A stretch of DNA of 36,884 nucleotides from Bacteroidia bacterium (GCA_020054035.1 JAGVLY010000026.1:1-36884); one strand, 5' to 3'. Numbered from the stretch's first letter, positions 1-10,176 are shown. The notes: generated by a model not told the origin, from the letters alone. A program made the numbers and translations.

Positions 1-684
1 GCTCACACAACTTCCCGCAATACTTCCTGCATAATGTTCCACATCATTTGCAGCTTTTACTGTATCACCGGTTGCAATAGCAATACTTCTGCTCGAGTTG
101 TCAGGCTTAAATGAAAGATTGTAAAACAGGGTGGATGAGATTATATCAATAGTAGTGGTGTAATTACTTGTCGGGTCAAAAATTACTCTTCCATTATTAT
201 GATTGAATGTTCCACCGCTATGAGCGAAAAATGTAACTGCTCCAATATTAGGACAGCCAATATAAAAATCTCCGCTTGTTGCTGTCAGTATACCACTACT
301 CAGTGTTAATTTTCCGTTTATCTCGATAGTTGCGCTACCTCCCACAAAAACTCCGCCTGCCATAACAAAATCAGAGCTACCAATGGTCATGGCATAACTC
401 CCCTGCGATACCGTCCCCGAATACCCCGAACCAATATCTATCCCCGCCACATTCACCGTTGCATTAATGGTACAATCCCCCGTCCCGTTACCATCAAATT
501 TAGCCACATCATTGCTCCCAGGCACGCTTGCCCCGCCACCGCCACCGCTCGTGGTGCTCCAGTTAGCCGTGCTGTTCCAGTTAGCCGTGCTCCCCGCAAT
601 CCAGAAACGGTTAGCAGCGTTTGAGTGAAGAATGAAAAAGGTAGTATTAAGAATTAGAAATAGTGTGGTGAGTAAGGTTTTCAT
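1..684 (-). CDS. Secreted surface protein, partial (C-terminal part lies beyond the left window edge)
   Basis: Open minus frame from ATG at 684 to the window edge with no stop: MKTLLTTLFLILNTTFFILHSNAANRFWIAGSTANWNSTANWSTTSGGGGG... Signal peptide followed by low-complexity/beta-rich sequence typical of large Bacteroidetes exported proteins. Absent from the ORF track because it is open-ended. Confidence 0.7.
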   Translation of the reverse strand, partial: MKTLLTTLFLILNTTFFILHSNAANRFWIAGSTANWNSTANWSTTSGGGGGASVPGSNDVAKFDGNGTGDCTINATVNVAGIDIGSGYSGTVSQGSYAMTIGSSDFVMAGGVFVGGSATIEINGKLTLSSGILTATSGDFYIGCPNIGAVTFFAHSGGTFNHNNGRVIFDPTSNYTTTIDIISSTLFYNLSFKPDNSSRSIAIATGDTVKAANDVEHYAGSIAGSCVS

Positions 685-728
685 GGTTTGGAGTTTACAG
701 GTTATAAATTGAAGGTTGACTTTTAGCA

Positions 729-817
729 CTCTGCTCCCCTCTCCTTCGGAGAGGGGCTGGGGGTGAGGCACTTTAGTCCTCTGCTCCTTCCCCCTATGGG
801 GGAAGGCTGGGAAGGGG
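729..817. repeat. Two tandem hairpin-forming G/C-rich intergenic repeats
   Basis: CTCTGCTCCCCTCTCCTTCGGAGAGGGGCTGGGGGTGAGG followed by CTCTGCTCCTTCCCCCTATGGGGGAAGGCTGGGAAGGGGG. Stems CCCCTCTCC/GGAGAGGGG (736-756) and CCTTCCCCC/GGGGGAAGG (786-806). Confidence 0.8.
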
Positions 818-820
818 GTG

Positions 821-1258
821 CTACGGCCCGCTACTCTCATACACCTCCCCAAAACTCCCGTCAAACATCTCTGCCTTCACCTCCGCATAATAACTTCCTT
901 CATGTATAAAACTTCCAAAAACAATATACGCTTTGTTATCCTGCAAGGCAATGCTGCTGCCGTCCTCAGATATACCCGCCAAACCCAGCTCAAATGTTTT
1001 ATTTTTCAGGTTCGCTGCCCCTGCGCTGCTGCCAAGTTTTGCATGTAGTTTAACAACAGGATTATCCGTAGTCTGTATTTCCGCAAATTCTACTGTTACC
1101 ATAGCCACATGATATGGTAGAGGTATTCCGTCAGTCCCCACTTCCGCATACGGGTCATTATTAGGTACAGTAGTTACCTCAAGTTGTACACTGTTGATTT
1201 GCGCCTCTACCTCTATAAGCGCAAAACAGAACATAAAGAACAGGGTAAGTTGTTTCAT
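821..1258 (-). CDS. Hypothetical secreted protein (145 aa)
   Basis: ORF with N-terminal signal peptide MKQLTLFFMFCFALIEVEAQ; no family recognised. Confidence 0.6.
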   Translation of the reverse strand: MKQLTLFFMFCFALIEVEAQINSVQLEVTTVPNNDPYAEVGTDGIPLPYHVAMVTVEFAEIQTTDNPVVKLHAKLGSSAGAANLKNKTFELGLAGISEDGSSIALQDNKAYIVFGSFIHEGSYYAEVKAEMFDGSFGEVYESSGP

Positions 1259-1722
1259 AGGTTTTGGTTTTTAATGGTTATTAATTCAAATCACTGGTAA
1301 GCATTACTAATCATTAACCCTGAAGTGATACCGATAAAATCAAATACCAACAACAGTTTAATTACAATAAAATAACAGCAAGCCCTCTGCGCTTCATAAC
1401 CATCGGATTAGTACAGGCTTCGTGGGCATACAAAGCAAGGGGGGATACTTTCCGGTGGCAGAATACTCTGCGCTCAATAAATCAGTAACAATGATAAAGC
1501 ATCTGACCTCATTTGCCAAACATTAGTTTTTAACAATCTGTTCTTTTTTAATATCAAAACACATTTAATCCTCTTTGTTCATAGGCTAAAAGACGGTTAA
1601 TAACTTTTATCAGGCAAACAGTACCAATCATCCCATAAAATCTCATTAACTATTTATGTTTGGTCAGCATGGTGTCTTTTCTCATTCTTTTTTGAACAAG
1701 CAAAAAAGAAAACACCCCCTTA

Positions 1723-1933
1723 CAAAACCCATATAGCCCTTCCTAACTTATTCATAGCACAAGCCAACTTTTGCATTTCTCATCCCAACGTATCCATAGC
1801 GCAACCCAAAACCTGTATAGCACAACATAAAATGAGTATAGCACAGCCCAAAACCTCTATAGCACATAATAAAACCCATATAATCCAACCCAAAACCTGT
1901 ATAGCCCAACCCCAAACCAATAATGCACATCAC
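1723..1933. repeat. Degenerate 21-bp tandem repeat array, about 10 units, consensus near aaaacctgTATAGCacaaccc
   Basis: Units such as aaaacctgtatagcacaacat / aaaatgagtatagcacagccc / aaaacctctatagcacataat / aaaacccatataatccaaccc / aaaacctgtatagcccaaccc; one unit is 22 nt. Confidence 0.8.
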
Positions 1934-2087
1934 TTCTCAACCTTCATCACTTTTACAACCTTCACAACATTTTTTTCTCTCCCACACAATAAACCATTTT
2001 TCCTTCCCGTTATTATAGCAGAACACGTTCATAAAAACTGTTCCGAAAAACTAACAAAATCAATTAACAAACTAAAAAACAAAAAAC

Positions 2088-3086
2088 ATGGCTACGCAAC
2101 CAAAGTATCATTGCACACAGCCCGAACTCTACACAGTAGCAGCTACAGGCTTCAACTCCCTTCAGGAAAAATTGCCCGACTTCAGCGCATTCAAACCAAA
2201 GTACACCGCAGTATTTATTGCCGCACGTTTGCTCGAACTTTCAACAGCCGAAAATCTGCCCGATGAGCAAGCCCGCTATGCCGATGTACAAGTGCTGGAA
2301 GTTACCTTGGGCGAAAAAGCAAAAGCAGCTCGTGCCCAATGGCAAAAACTAAAACGCTACATCACCGATGCCTTTCCCATCTCCAACCAAAAGGCAAGGC
2401 TCCAAGAAGCAGGCTCCGATTACTACCAGAAAGCCACTGCCGATAACTGGGATTCGGTAAAAGAACTTATGCATTCCGGTTCACAGTTCATTACCAATCA
2501 TTTGGCTGATCTCACCGCAAACAATAACATGCCCGCCAACTTTCAGTCCGATTTTGAAACCGCAAGAACCGAATTTCTCAACACCTTCACCGAGTTCTTG
2601 AATAAGACGGAGTTGGCTGTCGTTGCCACCCAAACAAAAATTATTGCCAATAACCTTGTTTACGAGCAACTCATAAACATGATGGACGATGGAAAAGAAA
2701 TCTTCAAAGAAGACGAAGCTGTGCGCAAACAATTTGTCTTTGACGAAGTGCTCGCCCTTATTCGCCTCAACCCTTCTGGTGATGACCTTATTTTTGAGGG
2801 GCCTATAAACGGCACTCAGATAGTGAATGTGCTTAACCCCGATATTGAGCAATATGTTCTGGGTGTTACACTGCGTATAAAAAACACCACAAGTGGTCCG
2901 GTAATTGGCGCATTATTCTTTTACGCTGCCGATAGTGCTACTGACAGCTGGAGCGGACTTGGTCAGCAACTACTGCCCGGACAGGAAGCTACTCTTACAC
3001 TTACCCCTGCCCAGTTCAGAGCATTCTTTAATGTACAAAATCAGGGGCCTAATCAGCAGAGCTACGAGATTGAAATTGTAGAATAG
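2088..3086 (+). CDS. Hypothetical protein (332 aa), predicted helical N-terminal region and beta-rich C-terminal region
   Basis: Long ORF MATQPKYHCTQPELYTVAATGF...; no signal peptide; followed by a strong terminator. Confidence 0.75.
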   Translation: MATQPKYHCTQPELYTVAATGFNSLQEKLPDFSAFKPKYTAVFIAARLLELSTAENLPDEQARYADVQVLEVTLGEKAKAARAQWQKLKRYITDAFPISNQKARLQEAGSDYYQKATADNWDSVKELMHSGSQFITNHLADLTANNNMPANFQSDFETARTEFLNTFTEFLNKTELAVVATQTKIIANNLVYEQLINMMDDGKEIFKEDEAVRKQFVFDEVLALIRLNPSGDDLIFEGPINGTQIVNVLNPDIEQYVLGVTLRIKNTTSGPVIGALFFYAADSATDSWSGLGQQLLPGQEATLTLTPAQFRAFFNVQNQGPNQQSYEIEIVE

Positions 3087-3100
3087 TAAGTGGCTGCTTA

Positions 3101-3137
3101 AATAAAAAGCCCCGCAATTTGCGGGGCTTTTTATTTA
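3101..3137. terminator. Bidirectional Rho-independent-like terminator between convergent genes
   Basis: aataaaaaGCCCCGCAatTTGCGGGGCtttttattta hairpin flanked by A and T tracts, between stops at 3086 (+) and 3145 (-). Confidence 0.85.
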
Positions 3138-3144
3138 GCATTCT

Positions 3145-4944
3145 TTAATGACTTTCTTCCTCTCCCGGAGCCATCGGCTCGGTCTGCGGAGTAAAGTCAC
3201 CCGCTTTGCCGGGCTTGTTATAGTCATAAGGCCAGCGGTGTACTTCAGGAATTTTACCCGGCCAGTTACCGTGCATATGTTTCATAGGCGCTGTCCATTC
3301 CAGTGTAGTGCTGCCCCAAGGGTTTTGAGGAGCTTTAGTTCCACGGAAAATGCTGTAGAAGAAGTTGAAGAAGAAAATAAACTGTGCAGCTGCACCAAGT
3401 ATGGCAAACATACTAATCATCTGGTTGATGTCCGTAAATTGGTCAAACAGTGGAAAATTAGTGTTCTCATAATACCTGCGGGGAATACCTGCAAGGCCTA
3501 AAAAGTGCATCGGGAAGAATACCCCGTACATAGAAGTAATGGTAAGCCAGAAGTGAGCATAACCCAAGTTCTTGTTCAGCATTTTACCATACATACGCGG
3601 GAACCAATGATAAACACCGGCAAACATCCCGAAGATAGCAGAAGCACCCATTACAATGTGGAAGTGGGCAACCACAAAATACGTATCGTGGAGGTTAATG
3701 TCCAATGCTGCATCGGCAAGAATAATACCTGTTAAACCTCCGGTGATGAAAGTAGAAACCATCCCGATTGCAAACAGCATAGCAGGCGTGAAAACGATAT
3801 TACCTTTCCATAAAGTGGCTAAGTAGTTAAATACCTTAACCGCTGATGGAATAGCAACCAGAATAGTAGTGAATACGAATACCGAACCTAAGAAAGGGTT
3901 CATACCCGTAATATACATGTGGTGACCCCATACTATAAATGAAAGGAAAGCAATCGCAAGTATAGACCCAATCATCGCTTTGTAACCAAAGATAGGTTTG
4001 CGTGAGTTCGTTGCAATAATTTCTGAGTTGATACCAAGGGCAGGCAACAAAATGATATAAACCTCAGGGTGACCAAGGAACCAGAACAAGTGTTGGAACA
4101 GAATAGGGCTTCCGCCTGTGTGGTCAAGAGCCATACCACCTATGTTAATATCACTCAGGTAAAAACTCGTACCAAAGCTGCGGTCAAATATCAAAAGCAA
4201 GGCAGCAGCAAAAAGAACAGGGAAAGAAAGTACACCCAAAATAGCAGTAACTAAGAAAGCCCAGATAGTAAGTGGTAAACGTGTCATAGCCATACCTTTA
4301 GTACGCAGGTTAACCACCGTAACGATGTAGTTCAAACCACCCAACAATGCAGATACAATGAACAACGACATACTTACCAACCAAAGCGTCATACCCATTC
4401 CCGAACCCGGCATTGCCTGAGGCAGTGCGCTCAACGGAGGATAAACCGTCCAACCCGCAGAAGCAGGTCCGCCCGTAACAAACAACGATGCGATCATTAC
4501 CGCACTTGAAACAAAGAAGAACCAGTACGAAAGCATGTTCAGAAAGCCCGAAGCCATATCACGCGCCCCAATCTGGAAAGGAATAAGTAAGTTACTGAAC
4601 GTTCCGCTCAGTCCGCCTGTTAATACAAAGAACACAAGGATAGTACCGTGAATGGTAACCAATGCAAGGTAAATATCCGGTGTCATTACCCCACCCGGAG
4701 CCCATCTGCCCAAAAATGTTTCCAGAATAGGAAAACTTTGTCCCGGCCATCCCAATTGCAGCCGGAAAAAAGTGGACATAAACATGGCAATGCAACCCAT
4801 GATGATAGCAGTAATCAAAAACTGCTTCGAAATCATTTTGTGATCCTGACTGAACACATACTTAGAGATAAAACCCTCTTCGTGGTGATGCCCGTGGTCG
4901 TGATCGTGGCTGTGGTCGTGATGTGCGTGTGTATCGTGTGACAT
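3145..4944 (-). CDS. coxA: Cytochrome c oxidase subunit I
   Basis: 599 aa; heme-copper oxidase subunit I motifs (FWFLGHPEVYIILLPALG, WGHHMY, HDTYFVVAHFHIVM); His-rich N-terminal tail. Confidence 0.97.
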   Translation of the reverse strand: MSHDTHAHHDHSHDHDHGHHHEEGFISKYVFSQDHKMISKQFLITAIIMGCIAMFMSTFFRLQLGWPGQSFPILETFLGRWAPGGVMTPDIYLALVTIHGTILVFFVLTGGLSGTFSNLLIPFQIGARDMASGFLNMLSYWFFFVSSAVMIASLFVTGGPASAGWTVYPPLSALPQAMPGSGMGMTLWLVSMSLFIVSALLGGLNYIVTVVNLRTKGMAMTRLPLTIWAFLVTAILGVLSFPVLFAAALLLIFDRSFGTSFYLSDINIGGMALDHTGGSPILFQHLFWFLGHPEVYIILLPALGINSEIIATNSRKPIFGYKAMIGSILAIAFLSFIVWGHHMYITGMNPFLGSVFVFTTILVAIPSAVKVFNYLATLWKGNIVFTPAMLFAIGMVSTFITGGLTGIILADAALDINLHDTYFVVAHFHIVMGASAIFGMFAGVYHWFPRMYGKMLNKNLGYAHFWLTITSMYGVFFPMHFLGLAGIPRRYYENTNFPLFDQFTDINQMISMFAILGAAAQFIFFFNFFYSIFRGTKAPQNPWGSTTLEWTAPMKHMHGNWPGKIPEVHRWPYDYNKPGKAGDFTPQTEPMAPGEEESH

Positions 4945-4980
4945 TTTCAGATAGTGTTTTCTTCTGTTAAATTCTTTGAA

Positions 4981-6057
4981 TTAGTGTTTGGTTGCATCAG
5001 CAGTAACAGCATGAACTTTTGCGCTGTCTGCAGGTGCTGCAAGCGAGTCGGTTTTTACTTCAACCGTTGCAGCAGGTGCTGCTGCTTTTAACTCTTCAGC
5101 AACTGTCTTTTTGCTTCCCAGCCACTGACGGAATGAAGTTTCGTCTTCAACTATGATATTCATCTGCATGTTAAAATGCGATGCACCACATATTTTGTTA
5201 CACAAAAGAATGTAGTCAAACTTATCGTTTGCCGTTTCCACTCTCATTTCTTCCGTTGTTTTAATTGGCTTGAAGTGGAATTGCGTGGTCATACCCGGAA
5301 CGCAGTTCATTTGTGCACGGAAGTGAGGCATATAAGCGCTGTGGATTACATCGCGTGAATGAAACTTAAATACTACTTCTTTCCCTACAGGCAGGTGAAA
5401 CTCGTTGCGTACAAGAATATCGTCAGCAGATTGCGGATCGGTGTATTCAATACCTAAAGGATTGCTTCCGTCAATAAGACGAAAACTTGCTTTTCCTAAT
5501 TCGTTGTCATCACCTGCATAGCGGGCTGTCCAGTCAAATTGTTTTGCATACAGTTCAATAACTAATACATCATCACCAGCAGGTGCTACAATTTTATTCC
5601 ATTTGCTGATACCATAAACAATAATTACAGAAAGAACAGCGGCAGGAATTAAAGTCCAAATTAACTCAAGTTTAGTGCTGTGTGCAAAGAAAACAGGTTT
5701 GTGCTCCTTTTTGAAATAATATTTCGCTGCAAAATAAATAAGCAATGCGTGTGTAATAAAAAAGGCCGCGAAAAGGATATACCAGTTAACTGCAAAAAGA
5801 GTGTCGATCTCAACCCCGTGTTCAGAAGCAGAGGAAGGCAGCATCTTATCTTTCATAGCATAGGTCAGGTAAAACACCATGAAAACAAAGGCTGAACCCA
5901 TAATGAGCAGCAACAATGAGTTGGTTTTGTTGTCGCTGCCGTTAACAGCATTAACATCCGTGCCGCGCAGTTCTGCCGACAATTCAAATATTCTGATGAT
6001 GCGTCCGAACGTGATTAAACCGAGAACGATTACAAGAAAGGTGAGAAAACTAATCAT
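4981..6057 (-). CDS. coxB: Cytochrome c oxidase subunit II
   Basis: 358 aa; CuA motif CNKICGASHFNM; SRDVIHSAYMPHFRAQMNCVPG; no CXXCH so no fused cytochrome c. Confidence 0.95.
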   Translation of the reverse strand: MISFLTFLVIVLGLITFGRIIRIFELSAELRGTDVNAVNGSDNKTNSLLLLIMGSAFVFMVFYLTYAMKDKMLPSSASEHGVEIDTLFAVNWYILFAAFFITHALLIYFAAKYYFKKEHKPVFFAHSTKLELIWTLIPAAVLSVIIVYGISKWNKIVAPAGDDVLVIELYAKQFDWTARYAGDDNELGKASFRLIDGSNPLGIEYTDPQSADDILVRNEFHLPVGKEVVFKFHSRDVIHSAYMPHFRAQMNCVPGMTTQFHFKPIKTTEEMRVETANDKFDYILLCNKICGASHFNMQMNIIVEDETSFRQWLGSKKTVAEELKAAAPAATVEVKTDSLAAPADSAKVHAVTADATKH

Positions 6058-6112
6058 GATGAATGTTTAAAGTCTAAAGTTTAATGTTTTCCTAAAAGCC
6101 TGTTACTAACTG

Positions 6113-7534
6113 TTAAATATGATGATGCGCTGATTCGTCCACAAATGGATGATTTTTTGCAACCAGTGATGCCTTGGTAAGCGCATTCAGTGTTACATAA
6201 CCAAACAATCCTGCAAATCCTACAAACATACCTATCTCCAGTAAACCAATTCCGTAGTTAGCTTTTACAGTTCCCGGCATAATCATCAGGTAAACATCTA
6301 ACCAGTGTCCGCAGATAATAGCAACACCTGCAACCGCCAGAAAGGTCAGGTTACGTTTTGCGTCTCTGGACATCAATACAAGGAAAGGGAAGATAAAATT
6401 GATAACCAGATTAGTTACCCAAAGCACTTTGTAATTCTCCCATCTGTCCTGAAAGTAAGTTACCTCCTCAGGAATGTTAGCATACCAGATCAACAAGAAC
6501 TGTGAAGTCCATAAGTAAGTCCAGAATACGCTTATTCCGAACATGAACTTACCTAAGTCATGAAAGTGGTTCTCATTAATGTGCTGGAAATATCCGTTGC
6601 GTTTCAGGTGGATGCTGATAAGAGTAATCGTAGTTAAACCGGTTACAAACATTCCGGCAAACACGTACCATCCAAACAAGGTGCTAAACCAGTGTGGGTC
6701 AACCGACATTACCCAGTCCCACGCCATAGTAGAGGATGTTACCGCAAAGAAAACAAGGAACCATCCCGATGCGTTCATGTTCTTTTTGTGTTTCACTTCA
6801 TCACCTGCTAAATCCTCAGCCAATGAACGTTTGCGAAAAAACCAAGTAAAGAAAATCCACCCCAACAAATAGATAAGAGCACGTGCAAAAAAGAAAGGTT
6901 TGTTGAGGTAGCCTGATTTTCCGTCAAGAATTTCATCAAAGTGTGGATTGGCAATACTATCTGTTGGTGCAGCTTTTTCGTAGTTGGCAGCATACAAATC
7001 GTGCTCAGGTCCTTGCGGAAATTTTGCTTTGCTTTCGTATTTATCAGCAGCAGGTGTAGCTTCAGCAGCGTGTGCATCGTGTCCGTGCCCTTCAGCAACA
7101 GGTGCAGCAGCATCGTGATGCTCTGCATGAGTAGCATGGTGTTGCAATCCTTCTTCGTAAGTGCGCAAATCCTGAACGGTTGTTTTTTCTGTTGTCAGAT
7201 AATCATCCATCCAGTGGTAAATGTGATTAACGTGAAAAGCTGAACCTGCAAGAACAATCAGAATCACCAACCCACCGATAGGAAGGTATTGACCCATTGC
7301 TTCTGGAACTCTTTTAAAACCAGCGCTCCATCCTGCTTCAGCAGCATACTGGATGGCAACAAATAATGTTCCTGCCAATGCTATGAAGGTGAAGAATAAA
7401 CCGTTTACCAGCAGGTTAGACCAAATCCTTTGCCCTTCAATTCCGGCAACAAAAGCGTAGATAAGACCTACAACTCCTAAACCCATCATTCCGAAGAGTA
7501 TGTTTCTGGTATTTTTTGTCAGCGTGTAATTCAT
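6113..7534 (-). CDS. actF: Alternative complex III subunit ActF (quinol:cytochrome c oxidoreductase membrane subunit)
   Basis: 473 aa polytopic protein in act operon position after ActE; ASGWFLVFFAVTSSTMAWDWVMSVDPHWFSTLFGWYVFAGMF. Confidence 0.9.
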   Translation of the reverse strand: MNYTLTKNTRNILFGMMGLGVVGLIYAFVAGIEGQRIWSNLLVNGLFFTFIALAGTLFVAIQYAAEAGWSAGFKRVPEAMGQYLPIGGLVILIVLAGSAFHVNHIYHWMDDYLTTEKTTVQDLRTYEEGLQHHATHAEHHDAAAPVAEGHGHDAHAAEATPAADKYESKAKFPQGPEHDLYAANYEKAAPTDSIANPHFDEILDGKSGYLNKPFFFARALIYLLGWIFFTWFFRKRSLAEDLAGDEVKHKKNMNASGWFLVFFAVTSSTMAWDWVMSVDPHWFSTLFGWYVFAGMFVTGLTTITLISIHLKRNGYFQHINENHFHDLGKFMFGISVFWTYLWTSQFLLIWYANIPEEVTYFQDRWENYKVLWVTNLVINFIFPFLVLMSRDAKRNLTFLAVAGVAIICGHWLDVYLMIMPGTVKANYGIGLLEIGMFVGFAGLFGYVTLNALTKASLVAKNHPFVDESAHHHI

Positions 7535-7569
7535 CGTGAACTTTTATTTTTTTACTGTAGAGTAGATTT

Positions 7570-8190
7570 TTACTGTTTTTGCAAAGTCTGAACGTAGTGT
7601 GTTATTTTCCATCTTTCTACTTTGTTCAGTTGTGAAGCATGTGAACCCATCATATTTACACCGTAGGTAATGGTGTGAAATATTTTTCCGGGAGTTAAAT
7701 CTTTCATAGCACCGCCTCTTGAAGACATTCCGGCAGAGTAAGATGGAGGAGGAGGAAAGCCGCCTGCTGTAACTGTTTTTCCGTCAGCTTGTCCGGTTGC
7801 ACCGTGGCAGTGTGTGCAGTATTTTTCATACAATACTTTTCCGTCAGCAAGAATAGCCGGTGTAAGCTCAATCGGATTAGTCAATTCTGCTCCCGCTCTT
7901 TCATAATCTTCTTTTGTGTCGGCATAAGCAAAAGGCATATTATTGATAGTGCTTGCAGGATAGGGGTATTCTCCGCGTGTAATAGTTCCTTCTACCGGTT
8001 TGCGTGCTGTCATGCCATCTTCAAAATTCGGGTTTACCGAATAGGTTTCGTAAGATGGCGAACGATACATGTCAGGCATATATTCGTAACCCGGACTGTT
8101 GGGGTCTGTTTTTATGCACGAAGAAAGAGCAACCATAATACCGAATGCGGTGGCTGTAATGGAGGTCGTGCTGTATTTTCCTATTTTCAT
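7570..8190 (-). CDS. actE: Alternative complex III subunit ActE, monoheme c-type cytochrome lipoprotein
   Basis: 206 aa; lipobox ALSSC; one CTHCH heme motif; operon position. Confidence 0.9.
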   Translation of the reverse strand: MKIGKYSTTSITATAFGIMVALSSCIKTDPNSPGYEYMPDMYRSPSYETYSVNPNFEDGMTARKPVEGTITRGEYPYPASTINNMPFAYADTKEDYERAGAELTNPIELTPAILADGKVLYEKYCTHCHGATGQADGKTVTAGGFPPPPSYSAGMSSRGGAMKDLTPGKIFHTITYGVNMMGSHASQLNKVERWKITHYVQTLQKQ

Positions 8191-8217
8191 TTCCTGTTTA
8201 AAGATTTGAGTAATCTG

Positions 8218-8748
8218 TTACGCTTCTTTCTCTGTAATTTCAATAGCTCCGGTTGAACTCAATATAGATTTGATTTCTTCCGCAGTTTTTTTGTTGTCGC
8301 CTGTGTTAATCTGAACCATGAATTTATCATCCGTTGTTCTGTTGTCAGGATTATGAGGTTGCTGACCAGGATAAAGTCTGTTTACAATAAGATAAGTAAG
8401 TGCCATTCCGTGTGCTGCACAAAATACAGTCATCTCAAAACTTACAGGCACAAATGCCGGTAAATTCATATAGAAAAACTGACTTGGTTTACCTCCGATA
8501 TCCATCGGCCAGTCCATGATAAGCATGTATCCCATCATCAGCCAAGCCAATGAAAGACCGGTTGCTCCGTAAACAAATGCGCCTATGGACAATCGTGTGC
8601 GCGGAACGCCAATAACAGGGTCAATACCGTGAATAGGAAAAGGTGAGAAAACGTCTTTAATCCTTACTCCTTTGCTCACCAGGTCTTTGGCTGATTTCAG
8701 GAGGATTTCCTCGTCATCAAACAATCCGTAAATTACTTTTTTACTCAT
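8218..8748 (-). CDS. actD: Alternative complex III subunit ActD (DUF3341)
   Basis: 176 aa; MSKKVIYGLFDDEEILLKSAKDLVSKGVRIKDVFSPFPIHGID typical of DUF3341; operon position. Confidence 0.92.
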   Translation of the reverse strand: MSKKVIYGLFDDEEILLKSAKDLVSKGVRIKDVFSPFPIHGIDPVIGVPRTRLSIGAFVYGATGLSLAWLMMGYMLIMDWPMDIGGKPSQFFYMNLPAFVPVSFEMTVFCAAHGMALTYLIVNRLYPGQQPHNPDNRTTDDKFMVQINTGDNKKTAEEIKSILSSTGAIEITEKEA

Positions 8749-8762
8749 TCTTCTGCGGGTTA

Positions 8763-10139
8763 TTATTTTTTGTATTTATCTCCTGATGATTTCAAGATAG
8801 ATTTCAATTCGGCCATTGCAATTACAGGGAATGTGCGGCAGAACAAGAGGAACAGGGTAAAGAAAATTCCTATGGTTCCGACAAAAATACCAATGTCAAC
8901 AAATGTAGGGTGGAACATTACCCAGCTTGATGGCAGGTAATCGCGATGCAATGATGTTACGATAATCACAAAACGCTCGAACCACATACCGATGTTCACG
9001 AAAATAGAGATGATGAATGTTGCTACAAAACTTCTGCGGATTTTTTTAATCCAGAAAAGTTGTGGCGTGATAACGTTGCAGGTCATCATGCTCCAATATG
9101 CCCACCAGTATGGTCCGCTTGCACGGTTAAGGAAAGCATATTGCTCATACTCAACACCTGAGTACCAGGAGATGAACAACTCTGTCAGGTAAGCAACACC
9201 CACAATAGAACCCGTAAGGATGATGATTTTATTCATCGACTCAACGTGGTTCACCGTAATGTAATGCTCAAGGTTTAAAGTTTTACGTGCAATCAACATA
9301 AGTGTCAATACCATCGCAAATCCTGAGAAGATAGCACCCGCAACGAAGTAAGGCGGGAAGATGGTGGTGTGCCAACCCGGAATTACCGAAGTAGCGAAGT
9401 CCATCGATACAATGGTGTGAACCGAAAGTACCAGTGGTGTTGAAAGACCTGCAAGAACCAATGAAAGTTCTTCAAAACGGTGCCATTGTCTTGCACTTCC
9501 GCTCCAGCCGAAACTAAGAACGTTATAAATTTTCTGTTGTAATGGTTTGCCCATACGTGCAAATTTGTCGCGCACCGTTGCAAAGTCAGGAACCAAACCT
9601 AAGTACCAGAAAACCAATGATACCGTGAAGTAGGTTGAAATCGCGAATACGTCCCAAAGCAATGGTGAGTTAAAGTTTACCCACAATGAACCGAATTGGT
9701 TCGGAAGCGGAAGAACCCAATAAGCCAGCCAAACACGACCCATGTGAAATACAGGGAAGAGTGCTGCGCAGATTACCGCAAAAATAGTCATCGCCTCAGC
9801 TGAACGGTTGATAGACATCCTCCATTTCTGACGGAACAGTAAAAGAACGGCAGAAATCAACGTTCCTGCGTGACCGATACCGATCCACCAAACGAAGTTA
9901 GTGATATCCCATGCCCAACCTACCGTTTTGTTTGATCCCCAAACTCCGATACCTGTGCCTACAGTGTAAGCAAGGCATCCTACTCCCCAACACATGGTGA
10001 TGAAAGATACGGCAAATGCCATCCACCAGTATTTATTAGCTTTTCCGGCAATAGGGTAGGTAATATCTTCCGTAACCTGGTGATAGTCCTTTTTTCCTAG
10101 TATGAGTGGCTCGCGGATATGTGCTTCGTGACTTGCCAT
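8763..10139 (-). CDS. actC: Alternative complex III subunit ActC (NrfD/PsrC family)
   Basis: 458 aa polytopic NrfD-like protein; operon position. Confidence 0.93.
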   Translation of the reverse strand: MASHEAHIREPLILGKKDYHQVTEDITYPIAGKANKYWWMAFAVSFITMCWGVGCLAYTVGTGIGVWGSNKTVGWAWDITNFVWWIGIGHAGTLISAVLLLFRQKWRMSINRSAEAMTIFAVICAALFPVFHMGRVWLAYWVLPLPNQFGSLWVNFNSPLLWDVFAISTYFTVSLVFWYLGLVPDFATVRDKFARMGKPLQQKIYNVLSFGWSGSARQWHRFEELSLVLAGLSTPLVLSVHTIVSMDFATSVIPGWHTTIFPPYFVAGAIFSGFAMVLTLMLIARKTLNLEHYITVNHVESMNKIIILTGSIVGVAYLTELFISWYSGVEYEQYAFLNRASGPYWWAYWSMMTCNVITPQLFWIKKIRRSFVATFIISIFVNIGMWFERFVIIVTSLHRDYLPSSWVMFHPTFVDIGIFVGTIGIFFTLFLLFCRTFPVIAMAELKSILKSSGDKYKK

Positions 10140-10176
10140 ATTGTTTAAACTTGTTTTCTTTTTAGTATTCGTTTTA

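Noticed and set aside
559-591. 18-nt direct repeat (CCAGTTAGCCGTGCT twice) in the partial CDS
   Set aside because: Encodes a STANWNSTANWS peptide duplication common in this type of exported protein; not distinctive alone.
1723-1933. Possible CRISPR array
   Set aside because: Units are contiguous and degenerate with no unique spacers; no cas genes in the window.
1832-2266. 144-aa plus ORF and the opposing 61-aa ORF at 1748-1933
   Set aside because: Both are translations of the 21-bp non-coding array; the first also overlaps the strong CDS at 2088 in another frame.
2481-2852. 123-aa minus ORF
   Set aside because: Antisense shadow of the 332-aa CDS; no start context or recognisable domain.
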